In this document: positions 15,206-27,368 of the stretch, piece by piece
Numbering within the stretch: position 1 is the first letter of the stretch
Layout of the letters: every line of letters begins with the position of its first letter
NCBI GenBank assembly: GCA_040235375.1
Contig: JBECKQ010000065.1
Location: 1 to 37,131, forward strand
From: JBECKQ01 sp040235375
GTDB lineage: Bacteria; Planctomycetota; Phycisphaerae; UBA1845
Length of the DNA: 37,131 nucleotides
Direction: 5' to 3'
The notes under the pieces: generated by a model
The model's database searches: none
What the model saw: only the letters and a program-made list of their open reading frames with translations
What the model was told of the DNA's origin: nothing
Program-made: the position numbers and the translations under genes

Positions 15206-16882
15206 TCAGTTACTTCGCGACAGCGCCCGGCTGACAACCTGCTTCGCCTCATCAATGATCGCGTCCAGATGAGCGCGATCCTTGAAGCTCTCCGCGTAGA
15301 TCTTGTAAAGGTCTTCTGTACCGGATGATCGTGCGGCGAACCAACCGCTGGTCGCTACGACCTTCAGTCCGCCGATCGGCTCGCGGTTCCCCGGCGCGCG
15401 CGTCAGCTTCGCTGTAATCGGCTCGCCGGCCAGCTCCGTGTCCTTGACGGCGTCGGGTGCCAGCTTGCCCAGGAGCGCCTTCTGCTCCGGCGTGGCCGGC
15501 ACGTCGATCCGCGTGTAATGGGGCGTTCCGAACGAGCCGGTCAGTTCGCGGTAGTGCTCCCCGGGGTCCTTACCCGTGCGGGCGGTGATCTCTGCGGCCA
15601 GCAAGTCCATGACCGGACCGTCCTTGTCCGTGGTCCATGCCGCACCGTCCCTTTCCAGGAAGCTGGCCCCGGCGCTCTCCTCGCCGCCGAAGCAAATCGT
15701 GCCGTCGAGCAGCCCCTCGGCGAACCATTTGAAGCCGACCGGCACCTCGACCAGGCGGCGGCCGGCACTTTCCACGACGCGGTCGATCATGCTGCTGCTG
15801 ACCAAGGTCTTGCCCACGGCGGCCTGGGCGGACCAATCCGGCCTGTGCGTGAGCAGATAACGAATGGCCACAGCCAGGTAATGGTTGGGATTCAGCAATC
15901 CTGCCGAAGGTGTCACGATGCCGTGCCGGTCGGAGTCGGGATCGTTGCCGAACGCGACCTGAAAACGATCCTTCAGGCCCACCAGGTTGGCCATCGCGTA
16001 CTTGCTGGAGCAGTCCATGCGAATCTGCCCGTCGTGGTCGACAGTCATGAATGAAAACGTCGCGTCCACCTTGGTGTTCACCACGTCGATGTTCAATCCG
16101 TACATGGCATTGACCGGCTCCCAGCAGAACAACGCCGCGCCACCGAGCGGATCTACACCCAGCTTGAGCCCCGCTGCACGGATGGCCTCCATGTCGACAA
16201 CGCGTTTGAGGTCCTCGACGTAAGGCGTAATGAAATCGGTCTCGTGCGTGGTTTCGGCCTTGATCGCCGTATCGTACGGCGTGCGGCGGACATCGCGGTT
16301 GCCCGCTTCGAGCAGCGTGTTGGCCCACTTCTGAATCCAGGCGGTCACTTCCGTATCCGCCGGGCCGCCGTTAGGCGGGTTGTACTTGAGGCCGCCGTCG
16401 CGCGGTGGGTTGTGCGAAGGCGTGGCGATCAGTGCGTCGGCCAGATGATCCTTCCGCCCGCGGTTGTGTTTCAGGACCGCCCGGGAGATGACAGGCACCG
16501 GCGTGAAGCCGTCATGCCCGGCGATGATCGTTTCAACGCCGTTGGCCGCCAGCACCTCCAGCACCGTGCGCTGCGCCGGAGCGGACAGCAGGTGGGTGTC
16601 CTTGCCCACCATGAGCGGGCCGTTGATTCCCTGATTCTGCCGGTAGTCACACACCGCCTGAGCGATGGCCAGAATGTGCGCCTCGGTAAAGGTGCCATCC
16701 AGCGAACTTCCGCGGTGACCGCTGGTCCCGAAGCTCACACGCTGGTTCGGGTTGCTGAAGTCCGGCTTGGTGTCGTAGTACGCCCGTTCGAGCCTGGTCA
16801 CGTCGATGAGCATGTCCGGGGTAGCCTTGTGGCCTGCCCTGGGATCAACGCCCGTGGTCTCCTTCTGCTTCGTTGCTTCCAT
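15206..16882 (-). CDS. pgm: Phosphoglucomutase (alpha-D-glucose phosphate-specific)
   Basis: A 558-residue enzyme interconverting glucose-1-P and glucose-6-P, of the E. coli Pgm type (~546 residues). ATG at 16882 is chosen; the longer frame starts at a GTG without conserved sequence before it. Motifs in order: V-S-F-G-T-S-G-H-R-G-S-S near the N-terminus (substrate loop), the phosphoserine loop A-T-P-S-H-N-P-P with Ser156, the metal-binding D-P-D-S-D-R-H-G loop, the sugar-binding G-G-E-E-S-A-G loop and the phosphate-binding A-A-R-S-S-G-T-E-D near the C-terminus. It lies 126 nt downstream of glgP on the same strand and would process the glucose-1-P made by GlgP. Confidence 0.96.
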   Translation of the reverse strand: MEATKQKETTGVDPRAGHKATPDMLIDVTRLERAYYDTKPDFSNPNQRVSFGTSGHRGSSLDGTFTEAHILAIAQAVCDYRQNQGINGPLMVGKDTHLLSAPAQRTVLEVLAANGVETIIAGHDGFTPVPVISRAVLKHNRGRKDHLADALIATPSHNPPRDGGLKYNPPNGGPADTEVTAWIQKWANTLLEAGNRDVRRTPYDTAIKAETTHETDFITPYVEDLKRVVDMEAIRAAGLKLGVDPLGGAALFCWEPVNAMYGLNIDVVNTKVDATFSFMTVDHDGQIRMDCSSKYAMANLVGLKDRFQVAFGNDPDSDRHGIVTPSAGLLNPNHYLAVAIRYLLTHRPDWSAQAAVGKTLVSSSMIDRVVESAGRRLVEVPVGFKWFAEGLLDGTICFGGEESAGASFLERDGAAWTTDKDGPVMDLLAAEITARTGKDPGEHYRELTGSFGTPHYTRIDVPATPEQKALLGKLAPDAVKDTELAGEPITAKLTRAPGNREPIGGLKVVATSGWFAARSSGTEDLYKIYAESFKDRAHLDAIIDEAKQVVSRALSRSN

Positions 16883-17008
16883 GACGGCATCCGTCTCCTG
16901 ACAGAATCCGCGTGCGCAATCCGGCGCCACAGGGGTATCGCCGACGTCCGCTCCGCACGGTCGCGGCTCTGACACACCGGCGCGTTGTCGCGGACAATCC
17001 TCTAAGTC

Positions 17009-19597
<2,589 letters not shown>

Positions 19598-19707
19598 CTT
19601 CAAACTCCTTCCGACCCGCGCAGGTCGTTCGGGTGGCACGTCCGGGTGCCATCAACCGCGCCGGTGCAGTCCCGATGGTGCAATTGCCGTCGAATGGCTT
19701 GTTACCT

Positions 19708-22137
19708 TTACGCCCCGGTGTCCCACTTCCAATCCCGAATCTCGGGCATATCCTCGCCCTGCTCATCGATGTAGCGGCGATGCTCGAACAGCTTGTCGCG
19801 TATCTCCTGCTTGAGGTAGGCCGCCGTCGCCCCAAGCTGCGGCAGCCGATCGACCACGTCCTGAACCAGGTGATACCGGTCCATCTCGTTCAGCACCGTC
19901 ATGTCAAACGGCGTGGTGATCGTGCCCTCCTCCTTGTAGCCGCGCACGTGCAGGTTGTGATGGTTGGTTCGTCGATACGTCAGTCGGTGAATCAGCCACG
20001 GGTACCCGTGATAGGCAAAGATGATCGGCTTATCCTTCGTGAACAGCGCGTCGAAGTCCTTGTCGCTCAACCCGTGCGGGTGCTCCGTGGACGGCTCAAG
20101 CTTCATCAGGTCCACCACGTTGACCACGCGAATCTTCAGCTCGGGCAACCGCTGCCGTAGAATCGAAACCGCGGCCAGCGTCTCCAATGTCGGCACGTTC
20201 CCGGCGCAGGCCATCACCACGTCCGGCGTGCCGCCCTGGTCGTTGCTCGCCCAGTCCCAGATCCCGATGCCCGCCGCGCAGTGCCGCGCCGCCGCATCCA
20301 TGCTCAGCCATTGCGCCGTCGGCTGTTTGCCAGCCACCACCACGTTCACGTACTGCCGGCTGCGCAGACAGTGATCCATCACGCTCAGCAGACAGTTGGC
20401 GTCCGGCGGCAGGTAGACCCGCACAACCGCCGCCTTCTTGTTCACCACCAGGTCGATGAATCCCGGATCCTGATGCGTGAACCCGTTGTGGTCCTGCCGC
20501 CAGACGTGCGACGCGAGAATGTAGTTCAACGATGCGATCTTTCGCCGCCAGCCGATTCCGTTGCACACCTTCAGCCACTTGGCGTGCTGATTGAACATGG
20601 AATCCACAATGTGGATGAACGCCTCGTAGCTGTTGAACACGCCGTGCCGACCGGTCAAGAGGTAGCCCTCGAGCCAGCCTTGACACATGTGCTCGCTGAG
20701 AACCTCCATCACGCGCCCGTCCGGCGCGAGGTGGTCGTCGGTCTCCACGATGCGCGCGTCCCACTGGCGCGGCGTCGCCTCGAAGACCGCAGTCAACCGG
20801 TTCGACACCGTCTCGTCCGGACCGAACAGGCGGAAGTTGCGCTGATCCTGGTTGAGTTTGATCACGTCGCGCAGAAACCGGCCGACGACGCGCGTGTCCT
20901 CTGCCACCGCACCGCCCGGCGCCGGCACGTCCACCGCGTACTCCCGGAAATCCGGCATCAGCAGTTCTTTCAGCAACAGCCCCCCGTTCGCATTTGGGTT
21001 ATCCCCCATGCGCCGCCGGCCTTGCGGAGCCAGTTCCGCCAGCTCCGGTTGCAACCGGCCTCTCTCGTCAAACAGCTCCGCCGGTCGGTAGCTCTTCATC
21101 CACGCCTCGAGCTGCCCCAGGTGTTGCGGGTTGCCAAGCGGATCCGAGAGCGGCACCTGGTGCGCGCGGAACGTCCCTTCCACGGGCTGCCCGTCCACCT
21201 CCTTCGGCCCGGTCCAGCCCTTCGGAGTGATCAGCACGATCATCGGCCATCGCGGCCGAGTGACGTCCTGCCGGCGACGGGCGTGCTCCTGAACCTCCTG
21301 GATCCGCTCAACGGCGGAGTCCAGCGTCGCCGCCATCAACTGGTGCATCGGTTCCGGCTCGCTGCCTTCCACGAAGTGCGGATCCCAGCCGTAGCCGCGC
21401 AGCAGTTGATCCAGCTCGTCGCGCTCGATCCGCGCCAGCACGGTCGGGTTGGCGATCTTGTAGCCGTTCAGATGCAGGATCGGCAGGACGGCGCCGTCTG
21501 TAATCGGATTGAGGAACTTGTTCGCGTGCCACGCCGTCGCCAGCGGCCCGGTCTCCGCCTCGCCGTCTCCGATGACGCAAGCCACGATCAGATCGGGATT
21601 GTCGAAGACGGCGCCGAACGCGTGGCTCATCGAGTAGCCGAGTTCGCCGCCTTCGTGAATCGACCCGGGCGTTTCCGGTGCGACGTGGCTGGGAACGCCG
21701 CCGGGGAAGGAGAACTGCTTGAACAGTTTCTGCAGGCCGGCCTCGTCCTGCGTGATGTCCGAGTAGTACTCGCTGTACGTGCCCTCGAGGTACGTGTTGG
21801 CCACGAGGGCCGGCCCGCCGTGCCCCGGCCCGGCGATGTATATCATGTCCAGATCGTACTTCCTGATCACCCGGTTCAGATGAACGTAGACGAAGTTCTG
21901 GCCCGGCGTCGTGCCCCAGTGGCCCAGCAGCCGGCGCTTGATGTCCGCGGCGGACAACGGCGTTTTCAGCAGCGGATTGCTGCGAAGATAGATTTGCCCG
22001 ACCGACAGGTAATTCGCCGCTCGCCAGTATGCGTCCATGCGTTTCAGCAGGTCCGCAGACAGCGTCTCCGGCCGTACAGTCGCCCGACGATTCGATTCCT
22101 CCCGCGGAGCGACGGTCGTTGATTCAGTAGCAGTCAC
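19708..22137 (-). CDS. xfp: Xylulose-5-P/fructose-6-P phosphoketolase
   Basis: An 809-residue thiamine-diphosphate enzyme cutting xylulose-5-P or fructose-6-P with phosphate to acetyl-P plus glyceraldehyde-3-P or erythrose-4-P. GTG at 22137 is the start: GGAGG lies 7 nt upstream. Diagnostic segments: G-H-W-G-T-T-P-G-Q-N-F near residue 72, G-P-G-H-G-G-P-A-L-V-A-N, P-E-T-P-G-S-I-H-E-G-G-E-L-G-Y, and V-I-G-D-G-E-A-E-T-G-P-L-A (thiamine binding, G-D-G). The C-terminal domain has H-V-W-R-Q-D-H-N-G-F-T-H-Q-D-P-G and the R-R-T-N-H-H-N-L-H-V-R-G-Y-K-E-E-G-T-I-T-T-P-F-D region. Length matches the family (~790-830). It is first of the minus-strand cluster xfp, glgP, pgm. Whether it prefers fructose-6-P cannot be decided from sequence alone. 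Confidence 0.97.
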   Translation of the reverse strand: MTATESTTVAPREESNRRATVRPETLSADLLKRMDAYWRAANYLSVGQIYLRSNPLLKTPLSAADIKRRLLGHWGTTPGQNFVYVHLNRVIRKYDLDMIYIAGPGHGGPALVANTYLEGTYSEYYSDITQDEAGLQKLFKQFSFPGGVPSHVAPETPGSIHEGGELGYSMSHAFGAVFDNPDLIVACVIGDGEAETGPLATAWHANKFLNPITDGAVLPILHLNGYKIANPTVLARIERDELDQLLRGYGWDPHFVEGSEPEPMHQLMAATLDSAVERIQEVQEHARRRQDVTRPRWPMIVLITPKGWTGPKEVDGQPVEGTFRAHQVPLSDPLGNPQHLGQLEAWMKSYRPAELFDERGRLQPELAELAPQGRRRMGDNPNANGGLLLKELLMPDFREYAVDVPAPGGAVAEDTRVVGRFLRDVIKLNQDQRNFRLFGPDETVSNRLTAVFEATPRQWDARIVETDDHLAPDGRVMEVLSEHMCQGWLEGYLLTGRHGVFNSYEAFIHIVDSMFNQHAKWLKVCNGIGWRRKIASLNYILASHVWRQDHNGFTHQDPGFIDLVVNKKAAVVRVYLPPDANCLLSVMDHCLRSRQYVNVVVAGKQPTAQWLSMDAAARHCAAGIGIWDWASNDQGGTPDVVMACAGNVPTLETLAAVSILRQRLPELKIRVVNVVDLMKLEPSTEHPHGLSDKDFDALFTKDKPIIFAYHGYPWLIHRLTYRRTNHHNLHVRGYKEEGTITTPFDMTVLNEMDRYHLVQDVVDRLPQLGATAAYLKQEIRDKLFEHRRYIDEQGEDMPEIRDWKWDTGA

Positions 22138-22811
22138 CTGGCACCTCCGGTGTCGTTGTCAGTTTCCGCGTTTTCGGACACGTCTGGCCCACACACATGT
22201 TCCGCGCGTTCGCCGTCCTTCGTACGCGTCGCGCGGAGGCGGATGGGCGAATCGTGCGCCAGGAGGACGCACGCATCTCTCGTCCAGCGCGCCGCTGGTC
22301 GTTGCCCAATCGCGGGTCATGCGGTCCCGCCTGCGGCGCACGCCGCCAGCGCAAGGGAGTGTAGCCCTCTCGCCCGGCCGCGATATCGGAAATCCACTGA
22401 AATGCGGATGGCGGCAAGCCGGTATGGCCGTAGGGCGTTGTCGTACGTCACAACCGCTGCAAGCTGATCGTCCCGACCATGTCCGGCAGGGCGTGATCCC
22501 GATTGATGCGTCTGCAACCACAGGAAAATACTTGACCTGCGGAGACGCGGATGATATGAGGGTAAACACTGGTTCGGGCCGGACCATCTGTATCGAGAAG
22601 ATCGTCGCGTGCAGCCTTTAGGTAGGGCACGCCCCATGCGGGCAGGACTTCATCTCCGCCTGGTCAGATCCCGGATCCGCCAGAGGCGCTATGTCAGAGA
22701 AATCGGACGGGCTGCAACGCTGCTGTCCAGCTTGTCGCCAGTCGTCGATATGTGGTGTTCTCACGCGCCTGAGCTTGGCGCAGATTCTCGACCCTTTCCG
22801 GAGGCGACACG
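22138..22811. other. Divergent promoter region between xfp and the CLCA-like gene
   Basis: 674 nt without a supported gene. It should contain the promoters of both flanking genes. An imperfect operator-like dyad, GTTGT-N8-ACAAC, lies at 22437-22454 and a good plus-strand promoter candidate at 22532-22560. Short frames here have no ribosome site or recognisable product. Confidence 0.4.
22532..22560 (+). promoter_or_regulatory. Candidate promoter of the CLCA-like gene
   Basis: TTGACC (22532-22537), a 17-nt spacer and TATGAG (22555-22560). If used, it gives a ~245-nt untranslated leader before the ATG at 22812, long enough for post-transcriptional control, although I recognise no riboswitch in it. 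Confidence 0.5.
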
Positions 22812-25800
22812 ATGGCGTCCTTACCCCGACACATTCTGCTGGCTGGATATCTTGCGGCGCTCCTGTTCACCGCCACGCGCGCAGCGGCCGAGGACTGCGG
22901 CAACGGAACCGCCACCTCGTCGATCGGCGCGACGATCGAAGGCCTCGACTGGGCGATTCTGTATACAGACGACTCCTGGCGAGACTGCGGATCCAACGGC
23001 GAGTATTTTCCACAGACGCAGGCGGCCAAGATCATGCCGATCATCTCCGGCGCATACTCCCGTCACGGCGGCTGGGGATTCGACAACCCCTGGTTCACCC
23101 AGTTGCCGGACCCGCGCGTGTACGCGTTCGACTCTTCGGATACGGGTACCAACAACAACGACTGCATCACGCTCGATGCCAAGGCCCTCCGTTGCGCATC
23201 CGATCCAGGGTTGCGCTGGGTGACGAGTCACGAACTGTTCCACGGCGTTCAGCGCCGCTACCTCGACAATGCCGGGGTGAGCACCGCCCTGGGAAGTGAC
23301 CTGGGCGCCTGGTTCACCGAAGGCACCGCCAGAACGTTGGACGACCGCCTTGACCTGGAGCTCGACGCCGTCGGACCGTTCCGGACGGATACCAACCGTC
23401 TGCTCGCAGAAGACGAGGTCAAGGACGGTAAGAACCTCGGAGCGTACCGGGACAAATCGCTGTTCGACCTCTCCTATCGGGCCTGCCTCTTCTGGAGCTA
23501 TTGCTGCGAGAAGCTGGGCGATGTCAACGTGGAACCCGACAGCGGTATCGACTTCATCCTCACCCTCTGGCAGAACGTCGAAAGCCTCGCCAGCAACGGC
23601 AACAAGGACTCATTCCTCGCCTTGAAGCAGACCATCGCCGACGAGGACGAAAGCAATGAATGGGGCGGCCAGTTGCGTAACGTCTGGCATGACTATGCCA
23701 CCTGCCTGTACACGCGCGAATTCGATGCCTCGACCCTTCCCAACGCCAACCGCTACGTATTCGTGGATGAGACCACCGGCCTGAACGGCGGCAGCCGTTA
23801 CAAAGACATCGTCCGCGCATTCACGCACGATGGAAACAACCCCCTTCCGCAGACGCTCGCGTCATCCGTCAAGCGCTGGGGACAGCAAGTGTTTGAGCTG
23901 ATTCCCGTCCCGCCCCCCGATTCCGTCTCATGCCGGGCAGTGGGTATTCGAGCCTCTTCCGACAAGCCGGTCGGCTGGTCTCTCATCGGCGTTCAGCCGG
24001 CCATGGCCGGCGGGAGGGAACGCGCCACCGCCCTGTCCAAGAACATCGGCACGCAGTACGCGCGAGCGATTCTCAATCCCGGCCTGGACCCTTTGACCCG
24101 ACTCGGGTGGGTTATCGTCGGTCTCGATGACGACGCTAATTTCAAATACACCGTCGATGAAGGACCCGTGGCGTTGTCCATCGTGCGGCCCACGTTCACC
24201 CGTCCGGCGTACCCCGGTCCGGCCGACGACGCCGGCCGTATTCTCGTCCGCGCCTTCGTGGACGGTCCGGACGGCCTCAAGCCCGAGGGAGCCGGAACCC
24301 TCTCAATCAAGGGGCTCAATGCTGACGATTTCCAGGTCTCCGTGGGTGGAATCGACGCCCCGATTATCACCTCGGGTTACGTGGGCGGTGAGTACTGGCT
24401 CGTCTGCAGTGCCCCGAACCAGGCCGCGAACGGGCTGTACGACGTCACCGTCAAGCTCTGCCCAGGAGCCCTCGCTCCGCCGACCGCGACGAACAACAAC
24501 GCCGTCCTCTACGGCGACTTCAAGATCAATCACATGCTCGTCATCGATTCCTCCGGCAGCATGGCCGATCCGCAAGACGCTACGGCCACGAAGTTGGACG
24601 CCGCCAAGAACGCCGCCAGCCTCTACATCGACGCCGTCAACGACAACGATCGCGTCGGCGTCGTGGAGTTCAACGGCAACGGTACCGAGTGCGATGACGA
24701 TGCTTTCGACATCGTCAATCTCTCCACGGCCAACGCCATCCAGCGAGGCATCGCCAAGGGAGCAGTATCCATCCTGACCGCCGGCGGCTTCACGTCGATC
24801 GGAGACGGCCTGTGGAAGGCGCAGGACGTGTTCGACGCCGCGGCGCTTCCCGCGGAGGACATCAAGGCCATGGTTCTTCTCTCCGACGGAGACGAGAACG
24901 AGGCCCGCTTCTGGGACCAGACGGAGATCTGCCCCGGTACGCTCGGTGATCCCGCCAAGGACCGCTTCCAGAACAGCGACACGTTCATCAATGCTATCGG
25001 CTTCGGCCCGCAGTCGAACCAGGCGTTGATGCAGGACATCGCCACCTTCACCGACGGCGACTACACGTACGTCGACGTGGAGGAGGGCGGCAAGCAGTTG
25101 CGCGCCGGCCCCCTCGGGCTGGAGAACGAGCTGGCCGAAGCCTATCTGACGAAGTTGGAGAATGCCCGGGGCCTCGAACGCCTGTTCTACGAGGCGGGCA
25201 ACGCCAGCGGGGGCATGTCGAAGGAAATACTGATCCCGGTGGCCGAGGACGGGGTTGACCAGGGCACGTTCGTGCTCAACTGGTCACAATCCGCCGGGGC
25301 CGTCGTGGTCGAGCTGCGCGATCCGGACAGCAACCTGATCACCGGTGCAGATGCGCAGATTTACACGGGCTCCACCCACGCCGTCTATCACGTCAACGCT
25401 ATGGTAGCGCCGGGAATATGGAGTTTCCGCATGACGTCGATCAACGACACGGACTACATCGCTGCACTGCTTGGCAAGCTCCGTTTCGGCGTGCAACTGC
25501 TCACCGAGGTGACGCAGGTGCAGACCGGTTCCACGTTCGGCCTGCCCAACTTTGGAATGTACGAGCAGGGCGTGCCCGTGAAAATCCGCGCCATCATGAC
25601 CGACTCGGCGGGCCCGATCCGCAACGCCGACATCACCGCGCAGGTCTTACGGCCGGACGGCACCTTCGCCTGCGGCACGCTCGTGCTGCACGACGACGGC
25701 GCCCACGACGACGGCAACACATCCGACGGAATCTATGCCGCCGAGTTCACCGACACCTCGCAGGCCGGCACCCTGAATGGCGTGATGAACGATGGACTCA

Positions 25801-27164
25801 ATCCCCCGCCGGGCGTGAACGGCACCTACAACGTGTACGTCAGCGCCGACGGCGCGGGCAACCTCGATCAGTACTTCTCGCGCACGGCCACCGACTCTTT
25901 TCACGTGTACGAGGCCGACCGCAACGACCTGGACAACGACGGACTCAAGGACACCTGGGAGGTCTACTATGGGACCGATACGACGGTGGACGACGCCGCA
26001 CTCACCTACGACGAGGACGAGCTGACGAACTCCGACGAATTCAGCCACGGCACCAATCCCTTCGATGACGACACGGACAACGGCGGTGAGTCGGACTCGT
26101 CCGAAGTGCTCAACGGACGATGCCCGCTGGACCCCACCGACGACCTCCTCCCCTGCCCGCAGGACGTCGGCGTGGTGACCGACACCGGCGACCTGAACGA
26201 GGACATTCTTCAGCCGCTGACGCTGCTCCTCCGGTTTCCGGTGCACGTCACCTACGACCGCATGCATATCTTCCGAGCCGATGCGAGCGATCCCACCAAC
26301 TTCGTGATGATCGCCGACGTGGACGTCAACGGCCCGGACGATGACAACTACCCCGACACCGGCCTCGAGAACGGCAAGACCTACCTCTACCGTTTCCAGG
26401 GGGTCAGCTCGACCGGCGCCCTGAGCTGCATGTCCCGGACGGTGCAGGGGACGGCGTTCGCCGATGCCATTCCGCCGCTGGGCTGGGTGCACATCAACAA
26501 CGGATCGCTGCGCGCCGACAGCCCCTCGGTTCTGATCACACTCAACTTCTCCACCGCAGCAGACCAGTATCGCGTCTCCAACGCGCCGTTTGACGGCAGC
26601 GAGCCGTACTTACCGCTGCCCGCCAGTAACTACTTGAACCGCCTTCTCGACCCGGTCCCCGCCGGCGAAGAGCTCGAAGTGTTCGTGCAGTACGCCAACA
26701 TGGCAACCGGAAGAGAATCGGAGGTCTATCGCGACGGCATCCTGTACGACCCCAACGGAGACTTCGATAACGACACTGTCCCCAACAGTCTGGATCCGGA
26801 TGACGACGGCGACGGCGTCCCGGACACCAAGGAGATCTTCGAGTACCACACTGACGCCTACGTCGTTGACAGCGATGGGGACGGCCTCGACGACGGCGTC
26901 GAGGTCAACGGCGGATGCACCCACCCGCGCAATCCGGACACGGACGGCGACGGCCTGCTCGACAGCATCGATCTGTCACCGAGCAGTGACCTCGATGGCG
27001 ACTACGATGTCGACCTTGGGGACTTCGCGCTCTTCCAGCTTTGCTTCACGGGTCCGGACAATGGGCCCGTGCCCGCCGGCTGCGAGTGCGTGGATGTCGA
27101 TGGTGATGATGACATCGATCTTGACGATTACGAGGCGTTCATCCAGATCATGACGGGCCCCTGA
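22812..27164 (+). CDS. Giant secreted CLCA-like protein: metalloprotease-like domain, VWA domain, Ca-binding repeats, dockerin-like tail
   Basis: A 1450-residue exported protein. Residues 1-27 are a signal peptide. Residues ~28-340 contain H-E-L-F-H at 140-144 (zinc HExxH) and W-F-T-E-G-T-A with Glu170, 26 residues after the second His, as in gluzincin peptidases. Residues ~570-770 are a von Willebrand A domain with a MIDAS motif D-S-S-G-S-M at 579-584 and L-L-S-D-G-D-E-N later. Residues ~920-1030 are a beta-sandwich with L-V-L-H-D-D-G-A-H-D-D-G and S-D-G-I-Y-A-A-E-F. HExxH domain, VWA, then this kind of sandwich is the order seen in CLCA proteins. From ~1036 come Asp-rich thrombospondin-3-like repeats (D-L-D-N-D-G-L-K-D-T-W-E), an Ig/FnIII-like part, more Ca repeats and a dockerin-like pair (1397-1450) with linker Cys. 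Protease activity and partners are inferred. Confidence 0.85.
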   Translation: MASLPRHILLAGYLAALLFTATRAAAEDCGNGTATSSIGATIEGLDWAILYTDDSWRDCGSNGEYFPQTQAAKIMPIISGAYSRHGGWGFDNPWFTQLPDPRVYAFDSSDTGTNNNDCITLDAKALRCASDPGLRWVTSHELFHGVQRRYLDNAGVSTALGSDLGAWFTEGTARTLDDRLDLELDAVGPFRTDTNRLLAEDEVKDGKNLGAYRDKSLFDLSYRACLFWSYCCEKLGDVNVEPDSGIDFILTLWQNVESLASNGNKDSFLALKQTIADEDESNEWGGQLRNVWHDYATCLYTREFDASTLPNANRYVFVDETTGLNGGSRYKDIVRAFTHDGNNPLPQTLASSVKRWGQQVFELIPVPPPDSVSCRAVGIRASSDKPVGWSLIGVQPAMAGGRERATALSKNIGTQYARAILNPGLDPLTRLGWVIVGLDDDANFKYTVDEGPVALSIVRPTFTRPAYPGPADDAGRILVRAFVDGPDGLKPEGAGTLSIKGLNADDFQVSVGGIDAPIITSGYVGGEYWLVCSAPNQAANGLYDVTVKLCPGALAPPTATNNNAVLYGDFKINHMLVIDSSGSMADPQDATATKLDAAKNAASLYIDAVNDNDRVGVVEFNGNGTECDDDAFDIVNLSTANAIQRGIAKGAVSILTAGGFTSIGDGLWKAQDVFDAAALPAEDIKAMVLLSDGDENEARFWDQTEICPGTLGDPAKDRFQNSDTFINAIGFGPQSNQALMQDIATFTDGDYTYVDVEEGGKQLRAGPLGLENELAEAYLTKLENARGLERLFYEAGNASGGMSKEILIPVAEDGVDQGTFVLNWSQSAGAVVVELRDPDSNLITGADAQIYTGSTHAVYHVNAMVAPGIWSFRMTSINDTDYIAALLGKLRFGVQLLTEVTQVQTGSTFGLPNFGMYEQGVPVKIRAIMTDSAGPIRNADITAQVLRPDGTFACGTLVLHDDGAHDDGNTSDGIYAAEFTDTSQAGTLNGVMNDGLNPPPGVNGTYNVYVSADGAGNLDQYFSRTATDSFHVYEADRNDLDNDGLKDTWEVYYGTDTTVDDAALTYDEDELTNSDEFSHGTNPFDDDTDNGGESDSSEVLNGRCPLDPTDDLLPCPQDVGVVTDTGDLNEDILQPLTLLLRFPVHVTYDRMHIFRADASDPTNFVMIADVDVNGPDDDNYPDTGLENGKTYLYRFQGVSSTGALSCMSRTVQGTAFADAIPPLGWVHINNGSLRADSPSVLITLNFSTAADQYRVSNAPFDGSEPYLPLPASNYLNRLLDPVPAGEELEVFVQYANMATGRESEVYRDGILYDPNGDFDNDTVPNSLDPDDDGDGVPDTKEIFEYHTDAYVVDSDGDGLDDGVEVNGGCTHPRNPDTDGDGLLDSIDLSPSSDLDGDYDVDLGDFALFQLCFTGPDNGPVPAGCECVDVDGDDDIDLDDYEAFIQIMTGP

Positions 27165-27203
27165 ATGACTGTGCGCAATCACGCGCCGGATGGCCGCGGG
27201 CTT

Positions 27204-27224
27204 GTAGGGCGGGCTCTGCCCGCC
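27204..27224. repeat. GC-rich hairpin element after the CLCA-like gene
   Basis: GGCGGGC and GCCCGCC form a 7-bp stem around TCT, within a GTAGGGCGGGCTCTGCCCGCC unit. There is no T-run, so it is not a clear intrinsic terminator. Short elements of this look are scattered in many planctomycete genomes, so it may be a dispersed repeat rather than a dedicated terminator. Confidence 0.45.
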
Positions 27225-27368
27225 GATCATCCCGTTGGCCACGAGAGCAAGCTCTAGCGCCGTCGCGCACAAGCCACTGCCGATGCGGTCGGCCTGCGAG
27301 CCGGTGCGCGGTGAGTGTTTGCGCACGCTGATTGCGTTACTGGCGAAAATCCATGGCAGCCTCGCCAC

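Noticed and set aside
22138..22811. Riboswitch in the xfp/CLCA-like intergenic region
   Set aside because: No known riboswitch core could be recognised; only short GC-rich hairpins are present.
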